Positions 35,353 through 48,188 of a stretch of DNA of 64,000 nucleotides are shown piece by piece. This DNA comes from Bufo bufo (Eukaryota > Chordata > Amphibia > Anura > Bufonidae), in NCBI RefSeq assembly GCF_905171765.1, contig NC_053389.1, positions 785,794,772 through 785,858,771 of the forward strand, written 5' to 3'. Below the pieces are notes generated by a model. That model saw nothing but the letters and a program-made list of their open reading frames with translations, made no database searches and had not been told where the DNA came from. How positions within the stretch are numbered: position 1 is the stretch's first letter; each line of letters begins with the position of its first letter. The position numbers and the translations under genes are program-made.

Positions 35353-35640
35353 CAACTTTTAAAAAAATCCCTAAATTTCCAAAGTTGTAAAATCTAGTAT
35401 ATCAGGCCAGGTGGTTTCCGCTAGACATGAATGGCCTGGTCCAGGGGTATTCACCATGTTTAGGTGGGATTTCTTCTGGTATTTCCATACTGTAAATACA
35501 GGGGCAACATAGCAAAACTTAAAGGGCATCTGTCAGCAGTTTTGTCCCTATGACACTGGCTGACCTGTTACATGTGCGCTTGGCAGCTGAAGGCATCTGT
35601 GTCGGTCCCATGTTCATATGTGTCCGCATTGCTAAAGAAA
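35353..35640. repeat. Second copy of the dispersed repeat, block order rearranged
   Basis: Here the block (ccaaagttgtaaaatctag) precedes the core (gcatctgtcagcag, gacctgttacatgtgcgct, ttggcagctg). At 33986-34256 the core comes first and the block is inverted. The two blocks are inverted relative to each other and about 1.1 kb apart. The following 35641-36117 is non-coding. Confidence 0.75.
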
Positions 35641-36117
35641 GTGATGTTTTACTATATGCAAATAAGCCTCTAGGAGCAACGGGGGCGTTACCATTACACC
35701 TAGAGGCTCTACTCTCTCTGCAACTGCTGTGCTCCCTCCACTTTGATTGACAGGGCCAAGTGTGCTGATATTGTCACTGCCTGGTCCGGTTTGACGCCAC
35801 TTGCAGCCAATCACTGAACTGTCCGCAGTCCGGGTCCCCTCTGTCATGACAAATGGTTTAACAGGAAAAACCAAACATATCTTTTCCAGAGCTTGTGCTC
35901 TTCCACCTGTCAGGCCTGGAGGATGAGGCTGCGATAATGCATCTCTTCCACAGCTGTTATTCAAATGGCCTTTATTATAGGCTTATTATTTATTAAAATC
36001 ACATAATCTCATGTTTGCTATCCACCTGTCATATTAAATATGTATTTACAACCACTCCTCATGACATCTTCCAAATGATCCACTAGTACCACAGTAGTAT
36101 CATCTGTCTACAGCACC

Positions 36118-39100
36118 CCTTATTATTCCATATTATATCTACTCCTATATCTCCTCCTATTACTCCATATATCCTCTCCTATATCTCCTCCTATTACTCC
36201 ATATATCCACTCCTATATCTCCTCCTATTACTCCATATAACCTCTCCTATATCTCCTCCTATTACTCCATATATCCACTCCTATATCTCCAACTATTACT
36301 CCATATATCCTCTCCTATATCTCCTCCTATTACTCCATATAACCTCTCCTATATCTCCTTCTATTACTCCATATATCCTCTCATATATCTCCTCTTATTA
36401 CTCCATATAACCTCTCCTATATCTCCTCCTATTACTCCATAAAAACTCTCCTATATCTCCTTCTATTACTCCATATAGCCTCTCCTATATCTCCTCCTAT
36501 TACTCCATATAACTTCCTATATCTCATCCTATTACTCCATATAACCTCTCCTATATCTCCTCTTATTGCTCCATATAACCTCTCCTATATCTCCTATTAC
36601 TCCATATAACCTCTCCCATATCTCCTCCTATTACTCCATATATCCTCTCCTATATCTTCTCCTATTACTCCATATAATCTCTCCTATATCTCCTCCTATT
36701 ACTCCATATATCCTCTCCTATATCTCCTCCTATTACTCCATATAACTTCCTACATCTCATCCTATTACTCCATATAACCTCTCCTATATCTCCTCTTATT
36801 GCTCCATATAACCTCTCCTATATCTCCTATTACTCCATATAACCTCTCCCATATCTCCTCCTATTACTCCATATATCCTCTCCTATATCTCCTCCTATTA
36901 CTCCATATAACCTCTCCTATATCTCCTCCTATTACTCCATATATCCTCTCCTATATCTCCTCCTATTACTCCATATAACCTCTCCTATATCTCCTCCTAT
37001 TACTCCATATAACCTCTCCTATATCTGCTCCTATTACTCCATTTAACCTCTCCTATATCACCTCCTATTACTCCATATATCCTCTCCTATATCTCCTCCT
37101 ATTACTCCATATAACCTCTCCTATATCTCCTCCTATTACTCCATATAACCTCACCTATATCTGCTCCTATTGCTCCATTTAACCTCTCCTATATCTCCTC
37201 CTATTACTCCATATAACCTCTCCTATATCTCCTCCTATTACTCCATATATCCTCTCCTATATCTCCTCCTACTACTCCATATAACCTCTCCTATATCTCC
37301 TCCTATTACTCCATATATCCTCTCCCATATCTCCTCCTATTACTCCATATAGCCTCTCCTATATCTCCTTCTGATACTCATTATAACATCTCCTATATCT
37401 GCTCCTATTACTCCATATAACCTCTCCTATATCTCCTCCTATTACTCCATATAAGCTCTACTATATCTCCTCTTATTACTCCATATAACCTCTCCTATAT
37501 CTCCTCCTATTACTCCATATAACTTCTTATATCTCCTCCTATTACTCTATATAACCACTCCTATATCTCATCCTATTACTCCATATAACCTCTCCTATAT
37601 CTCCTCCTATTACTCCATATAACCTCTCCTATATCTCCACCTATTACTCCACATAACCTTTCCTATATCTCCTCCTATTACTCCATATAAGCTCTCCTAT
37701 ATCTCCTCCTATTACTCCATATAAACTCTCATATATCTCCTCCTATTACTCTATATAACCACTCCTATATCTCCTCCTATTACTCCATATAACCTCTCCT
37801 ATATCTCCTCCTATTACTCCATTTAACCTCTCCTATATCTCCTCCTATTACTCCATATATCTCCTCCTATTACTCCATATAACCTCTCCTATATCTCCTC
37901 CTATTACTCCATATAACCTCTCCTATATCTGCTCCTATTACTCCATTTAACCTCTCCTATATCTCCTCCTATTACTCCATATAACCTCTCCTATATCTTC
38001 TCCTATTACTCTATATAACCTCTCCTATATCTCCTCCTGATACTCATTATAACATCTACTATATCTGCTCCTATTACTCCATATAACCTCTCCTATATCT
38101 CCTCCTATTACTCCATATAAGCTCTACTATATCTCCTCTTATTACTCCATATAACCTCTCCTATATCTCCTCCTATTACTCCATATAACTTCTTATATCT
38201 CCTCCTATTACTCTATATAACCACTCCTATATCTCATCCTATTACTCCATATAACCTCTCCTATATCTCCTCCTATTACTCCATATAACCTCTCCTATAT
38301 CTCCACCTATTACTCCACATAACCTTTCCTATATCTCCTCCTATTACTCCATATAAGCTCTCCTATATCTTCTCCTATTACTCCATATAACCTCTCATAT
38401 ATCTCCTCCTATTACTCCATATATCCTCTCCTATATCTCCTTATTACTCCATATAACCTCTCCTATATCTCCTCCTATTACTCCATATAACTTCTTATAT
38501 CTCCTCCTATTACTCTATATAACCACTCCTATATCTCCTCCTATTACTCCATATAACCTCTCCTATATCTCCTCCTATTACTCCATATAACCTCTCCTAT
38601 ATCTCCTCCTATTACTCCATATAACCTCTCCTATTACTCCATATAACTTCTTATATCTCCTCCTATTACTCCATTTAACCTCTCCTATATCTCCTCCTAT
38701 TACTCCATATATCTCCTCCTATTACTCCATATAACCTCTCCTATATCTCATCCTATTACTGCATATAACCTCTCCTATATCTCCTCCTATTACTCCATAT
38801 AACCTCTCCTATATCTCCACCTATTACTCCACATAACCTTTCCTATATCTCCTCCTATTACTCCATATAAGCTCTCCTATATCTCCTCCTATTACTCCAT
38901 ATAACCTCTCCTATATCTGCTCCTATTGCTCCATTTAACCTCTCCTATATCTCCTCCTATTACTCCATATAACCTCTCATATATCTCCTCCTATTACTCC
39001 ATATATCCTCTCCTATATCTCCTCCTATTACTCCATATAACCTCTCCTATATCTCCTCCTATTACTCCATATATACTCTCCTATATCTCCTCCTATTACT

Positions 39101-40660
39101 CCATATAACCTCTCCTATATCTCCTCCTCATACTCATTATAACATCTCCTATATCTGCTCCTATTACTCCATATAACCTCTCCTATATCTCCTCCTATTA
39201 CTCCATATAAGCTCTACTATATCTCCTCTTATTACTCCATATTACCTCTCCTATATCTCCTCCTATTACTCCATATAACTTCTTATATCTCCTCCTATTA
39301 CTCTATATAACCACTCCTATATCTCATACTATTACTTCATATAACCTCTCCTATATCTCCTCCTATTACTCCATATAACCTCTCCTATATCTCCACCTAT
39401 TACTCCACATAACCTTTCCTATATCTCCTCCTATTACTCCATATAAGCTCTCCTATATCTCCTCCTATTACTCCATATAACCTCTCCTATATCCCCTCCT
39501 ATTACTCCATATATCCTCTCCTATATCTCCTCTTATTACTCCATATAACCTCTCCTATATCTCCTCCTATTACTCCATATAACTTCTTATATCTCCTCCT
39601 ATTACTCTATATAACCACTCCTATATCTCCTCCTATTACTCCATATAACCTCTCCTATATCTCCTCCTATTACTCCATATAACCTCTCCTATTACTCCAT
39701 ATAACTTCTTATATCTCCTCCTATTACTCCATTTAACCTCTCCTATATCTCCTCCTATTACTCCATATATCTCCTCCTATTACTCCATATAACCTCTCCT
39801 ATATCTCCTCCTATTACTCCATATAACCTCTCCTATATCTGCTCCTATTACTCCATTTAACCTCTCCTATATCTCCTCCTATTACTCCATATAACCTCTC
39901 CTATATCTCCTCCTATTACTCCATATAAGCTCTCCTATATCTCCTCTTATTACTCCATATAACCTCTCCTATATCTCCTCCTATTACTCCATATAACCTC
40001 CATATAACCTCTCCTATATCTCCTCCTATTACTCCATATAACCTCTCCTATATCTCCTCCTATTACTCCATATATCCTCTCCTATATCTCCTCTTATTAC
40101 TCCATATAACCTCTCCTATATCTCCTCCTATTACTACATATAACCTCTTATATCTCCTCCTATTACTCCATATAACCTCTCCTATATCTCCTTATATTAG
40201 TCTATTTAACCTCTCCTATATCTCCACCTATTACTCCATATAACCTCTCCTATATCTCCTCCTATTACTCCATATATCCTCTCCTATATCTCCTCTTATT
40301 ACTCCATATAACCTCTCCTATATCTCCTCCTATTACTCCATATAACTTCTTATATCTCCTCCTATTACTCTATATAACCACTCCCATATCTCCCCCTATT
40401 ACTCCATATAACCTCTCCTATATCTCCTCCTATTACTCCATATAACCTCTCCTATATCTCCTCCTATTACTCCATATAACTTCTTATATCTCCTCCTATT
40501 ACTCCATATAACCTCTCCTATATCTCCTCCTATTACTCCATATAACCTCTCATATATCTCCTCCTATTACTCCATATAACCTCTCCTATACAACCTCCTA
40601 TTACTCCATATAACCTTCCTTGGATATCCTCCTATTACTCCATATAACAGGCTTCTTTAC
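36118..40660 (+). repeat. 34-bp satellite array, locus 2, about 4.5 kb
   Basis: The same pyrimidine-rich monomer as at 17266-19157 (ccatataacctctcctata, tctcctcctattac), about 130 copies. Higher-order structure: segments around 37156-37400 and 38912-39150 repeat at an offset of about 1756 bp, including the rare variants ctgctcctattgctccattt and gatactcattataacatct. The second rare variant also appears near 38038. G is nearly absent from the + strand. Sixty-codon frames inside are artefacts. Confidence 0.97.
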
Positions 40661-41343
40661 ATCTCACTATAGCTCCACTTTGCACTCCTTTCTTGTGCAT
40701 ATTTAATTTACTACTATGTAATGTGATATATGTCTCGGCATTATGTATAATTACTACACTTTCTCTTTATATTGTGATCTGGCATATGGTTTATGCGGCA
40801 TTTAAGAGATTATCAGAGCAGCCCAGTCATTTACCTCCATCCTTTTTGATATCCCTCCTCCCTCGCTTATGGTGAAGGCTCATCATGTGGAAGTAACATG
40901 TCCTGACAATGCCCCAGTTCCCATAATGATGCATATTGGAGAAAGCATTTTTAGCACACAATTTGTTTTTAAAGATTTTTTTTATTGATGCAGAATTTTG
41001 GTTACAATTGATTAATTATTTTTATTTTTTTTGCTAGTTTTTCTTCTTGTGGTATGATGGTTTGATTTTGTTTTTGTTTCTCCAGATATGCCCCATATTT
41101 TGTAAAATGTATTACTTTAGACTTTACTCCCTGCTGGTTGACACTGATACGAAGATTTTAACATTTGTTTTTCAGATGAATGACATCTACCAATTTGTTC
41201 ACTTGTTAGACCCAGAGACCGTCTTGATATTTGAAACTCATAGGGAGTCATTTATTAAAGGTTGCCTGGCATAAAAATAGTTGCAAAGGTCATTTTTGTG
41301 ACTATTTTAACCCCCCTGCAACACAAAATGTTTGCACTGGCGT
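40661..41343. other. No gene seen
   Basis: AT-rich non-coding DNA between the 34-bp array and the hAT-like element. Frames of up to 75 codons match nothing known to me. Confidence 0.45.
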
Positions 41344-43125
41344 CAGGGGCGTTGCTAGGGTCTCAAAAGATTCGGGCCCAAGCCCTAATGCATATGGCCA
41401 ATTCTCTAAGTCGACACCGCCGCCCCCCACTCTCCCCCCAGACACTTTAGCACTAAAGACATTTTACAGTACTTGCTATACAGCAGCACATACAGTACCT
41501 CTCACATCCAGAGCCTCCCTGGTGACATCTCCTCTGATGTAGGTCTTCTCATAATCTTCTCTATTCGGTCTGGGCAACTTTTTTTTAGCCACGCTTCATC
41601 TCTGCAGAGTGTGACACACAGACATCTTAGCTTCCTCACTTTTCTATCATCATCCCCCAACCTGAGGATAATTATCCTGCTGCTCACCGTGCTCCCCAAT
41701 ACCCCCAAATATTATCCTGAAGAAAACTGAGTGCCCCCCATAGTAATAGTGCTCCTCCAAGTCCCACCAATAGCAATTCATTTCTAGAATGCACTCATTA
41801 ATAATACTGCCTCCTACAGTGCTCCCAACAGTGATAATGCTCCCCACGAGTGCCCCCATTAGTAGAAGAGCCCTCCTTTATTAATAATGCCCTCACAGAG
41901 CCCCCAGTAAAAATAAGGACCTCTATTATTCCCTCGGTGGTAATAAAGCTCTCTACAGACCCCTCAGTAGTCTATAAGTCACTTTTTTAGAGCCCCCAGT
42001 AGTAATAAGAAGCCTATAGTGTCCCCTGGATTTCTAACACCTCCACCGTGCCCCCAGTATTTATGTCATCTCCCACTGTTATAATGCTCTCCCTGAAGTC
42101 CCCCCAGTATTTATATTACCCCCAATATTTATAATGCCTGCTACTGTTATAATGCTCACCCTGAAGTGCCCCCTGTAGTTATAATTCTCCCTTTAGTGCC
42201 CTCAGAAATTATAATTCCTCAGCCCCTCCACCATACAGTCCTATGTAAATAACATTGTTTCCCTCCCTCCGCCATAGAGTCCCATGTAAATAGCATTACA
42301 CCATCTCTCCAGCCCCCTCCAATATACAGTCCCATGTAAGTAACATCCCTCTCTATCTACAGCCCCCTCCAATATACAGTCCCATGTAAATACCATCACT
42401 TCCCTCCCTTCAGCCCCTCCAATATACAGTCCCATGTAAATAACATCACCCCCATCCCAAGCTGCCTTCAACATACAGTCCCATGCAAATAATATCACCC
42501 CCTCCCCAGCCAACTCCAACATGCAATCCCATGTAAACAACACTGCCCCTAAACATTCAGTCCCATGTAAATAAAGTCACTAACTCCCCCAGCCGCCTTC
42601 AACATGGAGTCCCATGTAAATAACATTACCACCTCAACATTGAGTCCCATGTAAATAACATTATTTCCCTCCCTCCGCTATAGTATCTCATGTAAATAAC
42701 ATCACACCATCATTCCAGCCCCCTCCAATATACAGTCCCATGTAAATAACATCACACCCTCCCCAGCCACCTCCAACATGCAATCCCATGTAAATAACAT
42801 CACCCCGTTAACATTCGGTCCCATTGTAAATAACATCACATCCTCCCCCAGCTGCCTTCAACATACAGTCACATGTAAATAACATCACCCCCTCTCCTGC
42901 ACTGGTCACATGATGGTGACATCATCACAGGTCCTCAACCACTGCCTTTGGCACTGATCACATGACTGTGATGTCATCACAGGTCCTTCAGGTCTTGCAA
43001 TGTAATAGATTCAACTGTGTTGCCATCCTGAGGAGGTCAATACAGTTGTATCGGTCTGGCAGGCAGTACATTCAGGGCCTGGGACAAAACATCTAGGTCC
43101 CAGGCCCCGAATGTTTTCACTTAGC
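41344..43125 (+). mobile_element. Non-autonomous hAT-like transposon, second copy, 3' end lost
   Basis: The left end caggggcgttgctagg and the following interior (ccattgg-like and tctgcagagtgtgacaca motifs, then cccccagtagtaata units, then cagtcccatgtaaataac units) align with 29059-30626 in order. The right end stops at ttttcacttagca, where the other copy has ttttagcctagcaacgcc, so the terminal inverted repeat is missing. A gggagatttatcaa element begins within about 6 bp, so its insertion or a deletion at that point removed the tip. The cagtcccatgtaaataac array is longer here than in the other copy. Confidence 0.85.
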
Positions 43126-43130
43126 ATAAA

Positions 43131-43284
43131 GAGGGAGATTTATCAAAACTGATGTAAAGGAAAACCAATCAGATTACAACTTTCATTTTTCAGAGCTCCA
43201 TTGGAAAATGAAAGGTGGAATCTAATTGGTTTTAATGGGCAGCTAAGCCACTTTTCCTTTACACCAGTTTGATAAATCTCCCCC
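43131..43284. mobile_element. 154-bp foldback MITE, gagatttatcaaaactg family
   Basis: The left arm gggagatttatcaaaactg is followed by tgtaaagg; the right arm is cctttacacca then gtttgataaatctcccc. Inner arms also pair (aaccaatcagatta with taattggtt, and attttcagagctcc). The whole unit is a near palindrome, common in frog genomes in my experience. It has no coding content. Confidence 0.8.
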
Positions 43285-45360
43285 AATGTCTACCTGTCCT
43301 GAAACAGATGTTCCCACTTTGTTTATCTCACCTAGGAACTGAACACCTTACTAGGCGCACTCATCTATGGAGAATATTCTGTTGATCAGCACAGTGTCTA
43401 CCTATTTAGCTTATGTAACATCTTCCCACTTTGATAATCCCACCTAGGAGACAAACTCTTAGCCATATGTCTTGGGACATAGCTCTGAAGATGGCCATAC
43501 ACAGTAGTCTAAAGTTGATCAAAACAATGATTTCATTCACAATTATTGTTTTGTTAAGTGACATTTAACAATGAATGATTGCGTTAAAGCGGTGGCCCGC
43601 GGCCGTCACTGCTCTGTTTACTGGGCCTGGGTTTCCATGTCCTGGCGGAGCAGACCTGCCACCTGCTCTCACTGTCCTAGCGGTTGCTCTGTCTCAGCAT
43701 GCAGACTAAGGCGTCTTCTCCTCTGCCCGTAGGGCAAGTGCTCCCTCCGGCTCTTAAAGGACCAGTGCGCACTCCCTTATCTGCTTCATCCTATGGCTGG
43801 CTACCTTGGGGTACTTAAGGCACCTTCCTCTGTGGGAGGGTGCCTGAGCAATAAGTTTCGTAGCTTGCTAGTTATCTATGTAGGTGTGCTGTTTCGGTTG
43901 TCTGCCCATGTACCTACTTTCTGCCATTTTTTGGGGATTGTGATCCTTCACTGTGACTGATTTCCATATTTACCCTTCGCAGTTCTCTGACCTATTACAT
44001 GCTGCACGTATACTGCCTGTCCTGACCTCAGCTTGTCCCTGACTACACTTTTGCCTGACTCATCTGTGTCCTGCACCAGTGTCTCTGACCAGAGACTAGT
44101 CTAGGAGGTAGCAGCCTGGCGATTCCTCTGCAGCAAAATTCTGATCCTTGTAAAGGTGTTAAAGTGTGAAAATCAGGGGACTGCCAGGATAACATTCTTA
44201 GGTGTAGCCCAAAGCCATATATTTTGGTTGACACATTGGTTCCACACCCACTGCCATAACAGATTGTTTTAGCCGACAGATCATCATCATCTGCAAAGAA
44301 GATGGCCAGGTTTAATATTTTTGTAGGATAGTTGGGCCAAAGATATTTATTTGAAGATCATTCCCAAAAAGATCTTTTGTTGAACATGTATAGCCAGCTT
44401 GAGCACATGTAAAGGCCACCATACACATTAGCGTACTGTTGACCGAACCTGGCCATTCTCAGCATTACAGATGATTTCAGGGGAGAAAAGGATCTCGCAA
44501 AGTGAATATTTTCACCAGATCTGGCAGTGGCTTCCTCCCTTATCCCAAATGAATACGCATACACAGTCAGCCAAACTTAACATGTATGTGTATGGGGAAC
44601 TTGGGAGGGAGTCAGAAGAGATAGCTCATGACCGATCGATCCTTCTTTCCACTTTGGTTGTCTAACCTAGAAGCTAAACTCCTACCATTATGTCTATGGT
44701 CACCCTATATGGAAAGTTGTCCTTTGTACAGCATATTTGGAGGCAAACCTTCCAACTCTGGTTATCTCAATGGGAACCAGACTTCTAGCTATGGGCATTG
44801 GGCAACCTTCTGTGGGAAGTAGTCCTTTGGCCTTCCCCCTTTGTATTGTGAAACATTTTCCTACTTTGGTAATCAACCTTAATGTCCACTTGGTTGGAGA
44901 CAGAACAGAATTTAGTTATCTGACTTAGAAACTGGACTGATATCTATGGGCAACCTACTTCATTGAAATCTGTCCTTTGAACGATGCAGTTGTCTATTAA
45001 TTATGTTATGAATAATCTTATCATTTTGATTATCTTATCCAGACACCAACCTCCTTGCTTTACTTCTATGGACACTCTCTATGAAAAGTAGTCCTTTGGA
45101 CAGCATAGTTGGAAACAAACCACCACACTTGATTTCATCTAGACACTGGACTTCTAGTTATGAGAAACCACCTGTGGTAGTGTAGTCCTTTGAATAGCAC
45201 ATTGTCTACTTTGCTGGATTCTGAAACATCTTCTCACTTTGGCAATCGCACCTACGAACCAATTTCCCAGCCTTATATTTGTGGACACCCTTTTGTGTAA
45301 TATATTCCTTTGGATAGAATTTTATTGGCACTTTAATTACCTTCACAGAATACCGTTCCC
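43285..45360 (+). repeat. Ancient degenerate repeat, roughly 130-150 bp unit, with other insertions
   Basis: Units share, in order, cccactttggttatctcacc, tagaaactggacttctagct, atgtctatgggcaacct, tatgggaagtagtcctttgg and acagcatagttg. Good examples start near 43312, 43427, 44645, 44755, 44855, 45025, 45120 and 45230. Within 43480-44640 the series is interrupted by GC-richer DNA and by fragments of a short element with ccatacacattag ends (about 44406-44610; related pieces at 43487 and 45958). No gene. Confidence 0.5.
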
Positions 45361-46990
45361 CCTCTGTCACAGTGATGAAAATATTTTATATGGAGCCATG
45401 TCTACTAACATTACAATCTTTGAAGAAGGATACACAAGATGCCACCATTGTTCTACGGTAGCTTTCTCTATTATACTTTAAAATGAGCTTTGCCAACCAG
45501 ATAATAATATTTTCCTCATGTGTTCGGATCTATGCTCCTAACAGATGGTTACAAAGTAGTAGTGGAGAAGAAACTTAACTTGGGTTGTGATGCCACTGAC
45601 TTGAAAATTGGTAAGCTCTTTGAAACCAGAAATATGTTTATAATAGTTGTAACCCCCTCCTCCCATTCAAGAAATTCATACAAAGTACATGCAAGTTTTG
45701 CTCGATCTTAAAGCATGGGAGTCAAATTTAGGACAATTAGCCTAATATAATGTAACTTTGGAAGTGTTCTTCTCCTTACAGAGAATGCCAGGCATTTTGA
45801 AGGAGGTCAGATGTTCTACATACTGTAACTCTTGGCTGTTCTAGTGTTCTGGTGTCAGCTTGATCCTCACCCCATACACATGTATGCTCAATTCAGCAGT
45901 TGAACTCCAACAGCCCAATTGTTATCTTTCTCAGCTTCTACTATTGGGTAAGAGTTATAAAGCCTCCACACACATTAGCAAGTTGACCAATTCTGCTGGT
46001 CCGGCCAATATACATCTACGGCCAGCTTTATCCACAGTAGCCACATAATACCAAAGTACAAAGTACAATAAGTACCAATAATACTATAAACCAACATTAC
46101 ATGGTATACCACCCCCTGCTCAAGTTCCATACTTTCAAAGTGGCTGGGTAATTCCATTTTTGAGCCACAGTAATGACTGTCTACCATTTGGGAACCTCAG
46201 TCATGAAAGCACAAGCCAAAGAGAATTGTTGTTATAGGCTCCACCCTAAACCCACTCATTATTTTGGTCACTCCTTCAAAACCAACTTTTAAATTATTCC
46301 AAGTAATTGAGATGACACCAGGCCACCTCACCACTAGAGCCCCTAGTACTTACAGTGTTGAAACCTTGTAGCCACTGCATACTATAATAAAGTAATGTAG
46401 GCCATATAGTAGTGCCGGAAGCGAAATACAGTCACCACACAAAGTCAACCTTATTTCCAGAAGAAAATGAAAACTATGAAAGCAAGTGCAAAAGTTCCCT
46501 GCACTGCCCCCACAGGAGAAATGAAGCATTACATGTTAACCATTGTAATACATGAGCTGTCCATATAATCCATTATAGCTTATCGATGTGGGGCCAAAAT
46601 GCTGCACCCGCTCTATTAACTCATAATGGCATAACAGTAAAAGTTCTGCTGTTGGCCCCTAGTTCCTGTACCTTCTCTACTTCCACATCTTGGGTGATTT
46701 TGGTTATTTTAGGAACAACTTTTAAGATTACTTGATAGCACAGTATTAGTACGTTATCACTACGGCATCATTTCCTTGGTAGAACATTATATCATAAAAT
46801 TACGCAGAGGAAGACCTGCTACTGGGACTCCCAATGGTTCATACTGGGGTCACAGTAAAACGAACACGTATTCTTGGCAGATATCACAGTATAAATATTG
46901 AGTGATCCTTTAATAGGAATCAGATTTTGTACTTAGCGTCGTCCAAAACAGTCCAAAATGAGATTTCAGTTTGAAATTTAAAGGAAAAGA
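45361..46990. other. No gene seen
   Basis: Non-coding. A fragment at 45958-46031 (cctccacacacattagcaag) resembles ends of the ccatacacattag element. Open frames of 60-80 codons show no family. Confidence 0.45.
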
Positions 46991-47003
46991 AGGTAGAAGT
47001 AAG

Positions 47004-48188
47004 TTACATAGTTGATATGGTTGACAAAAGACATAAGTCCATCAAGTTCAACCAAGGGATAGGTGGGGACGCGAATCCCAGAAGGAAGTGAGACTCAGAT
47101 TTCTTTACGTTTTCAGAAGCATTAATGTTGTTTACTTTTAGGAATTCATCTAAACCCTTTTTGAAACTGTCCACTGTTCCTGCTGTGACCACGTCCCGAG
47201 GAAGTCTATTCCACAGCTTCACAGTTCTTACAGTAAAGAAGCTTTGACGCTTCTGGAGACTGAACTTTTTCTTCTCCAGTCGGAGGCAGTGCCCCCTTGT
47301 CTTTTGAGCGCATTTTACATGGAACAGTTTTTCACCGTATTTTTTGTATGGCCCATTTATATATTTGTATAGGTTAATCATGTCCCCCCCTTAGACGTCT
47401 CTTCTCAAGACTAAATAAATTCAATTCTTTTAATCTTTCTTCAAAAATAAGATCTCCATGCCCCTTATTAGTTTAGTCGCTCTCCTCTGTACTTTTTTCC
47501 AGCTGCAGAGCGTCCTTTCTATGGACTGGTGCCCAGAACTGGACTGCGTATTCCAGATGAGGGCGCACCAACGCTTTGTAAAGTGGTAATATTACATCCC
47601 TGCCCCGCGAGTCCATGCCTCGTTTAATGCATGACAATATCCTGGTGGCCTTAGAAGCAGCTGATTAACATTGTGCTGTTATTTAATCTATGATCTACAA
47701 GGACACCCAAATCCTTCTCTATAAGTGACTCTCCCAGTGTTACACCCCCTAGGACATATGAAGCACGGAGTTTATTACTACCAAGATGCAGAACGTTACA
47801 TTTGTCCACATTGAACCTCATTTGCCAAGTTGATGCCCAATCACTCAGAGTGTTCAAGTCAGCTTGTATTTTATGGACATCTTCCATAGACTGCACAGTA
47901 CTACACAGCTTAGTGTCATCTGCAGAAATAGAAACGGTGCTATTAATCCCGTCCACAATATCATTAATAAATAAATTATATAATAGAGGACCCAGCACTG
48001 AACCTCGGGGTCACCACTTATAACCCGGGACCATTCTGAATAGGAATCATTGACCACAACTCTCTGGACACCGTCCTTCAGACAGTTTTCAATCCAATTA
48101 CAAACTATTCTTTCCAAGCCAATAGACCTTACTTTACCTATTAAACGTCTGAGGGACAGGATCAAAAGCCTTTGCAAAATCCAAAAAC
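47004..48188 (-). pseudogene. CR1-like LINE reverse transcriptase, C-terminal half
   Basis: Contains motif A (DFAKAFD) at the upstream edge, then a broken stretch IGLERIVCNWIENCLKDG and QRVVVND (frame 47854-48177). The strand-transfer and catalytic core follows: GPLLYNLFINDI, SADDTKL and DWASTWQMRFNVDKCNVLHL (47651-47998). The LINE C-terminal domain lies at 47004-47381 (KTRGHCLRLEKKKFS, FFTVRTVKLWNRLP). These pieces are in different phases, so several small indels have accumulated, including a C-run near 47385. The protein would copy LINE RNA at the target site; this copy cannot. Confidence 0.85.

Noticed and set aside
43580..44180. GC-richer stretch with cctgac and cttgtccctgac motifs as an LTR or promoter
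   Set aside because: No paired terminal repeat, primer-binding site or gag/pol frame was found nearby, so the retroelement idea is unsupported.
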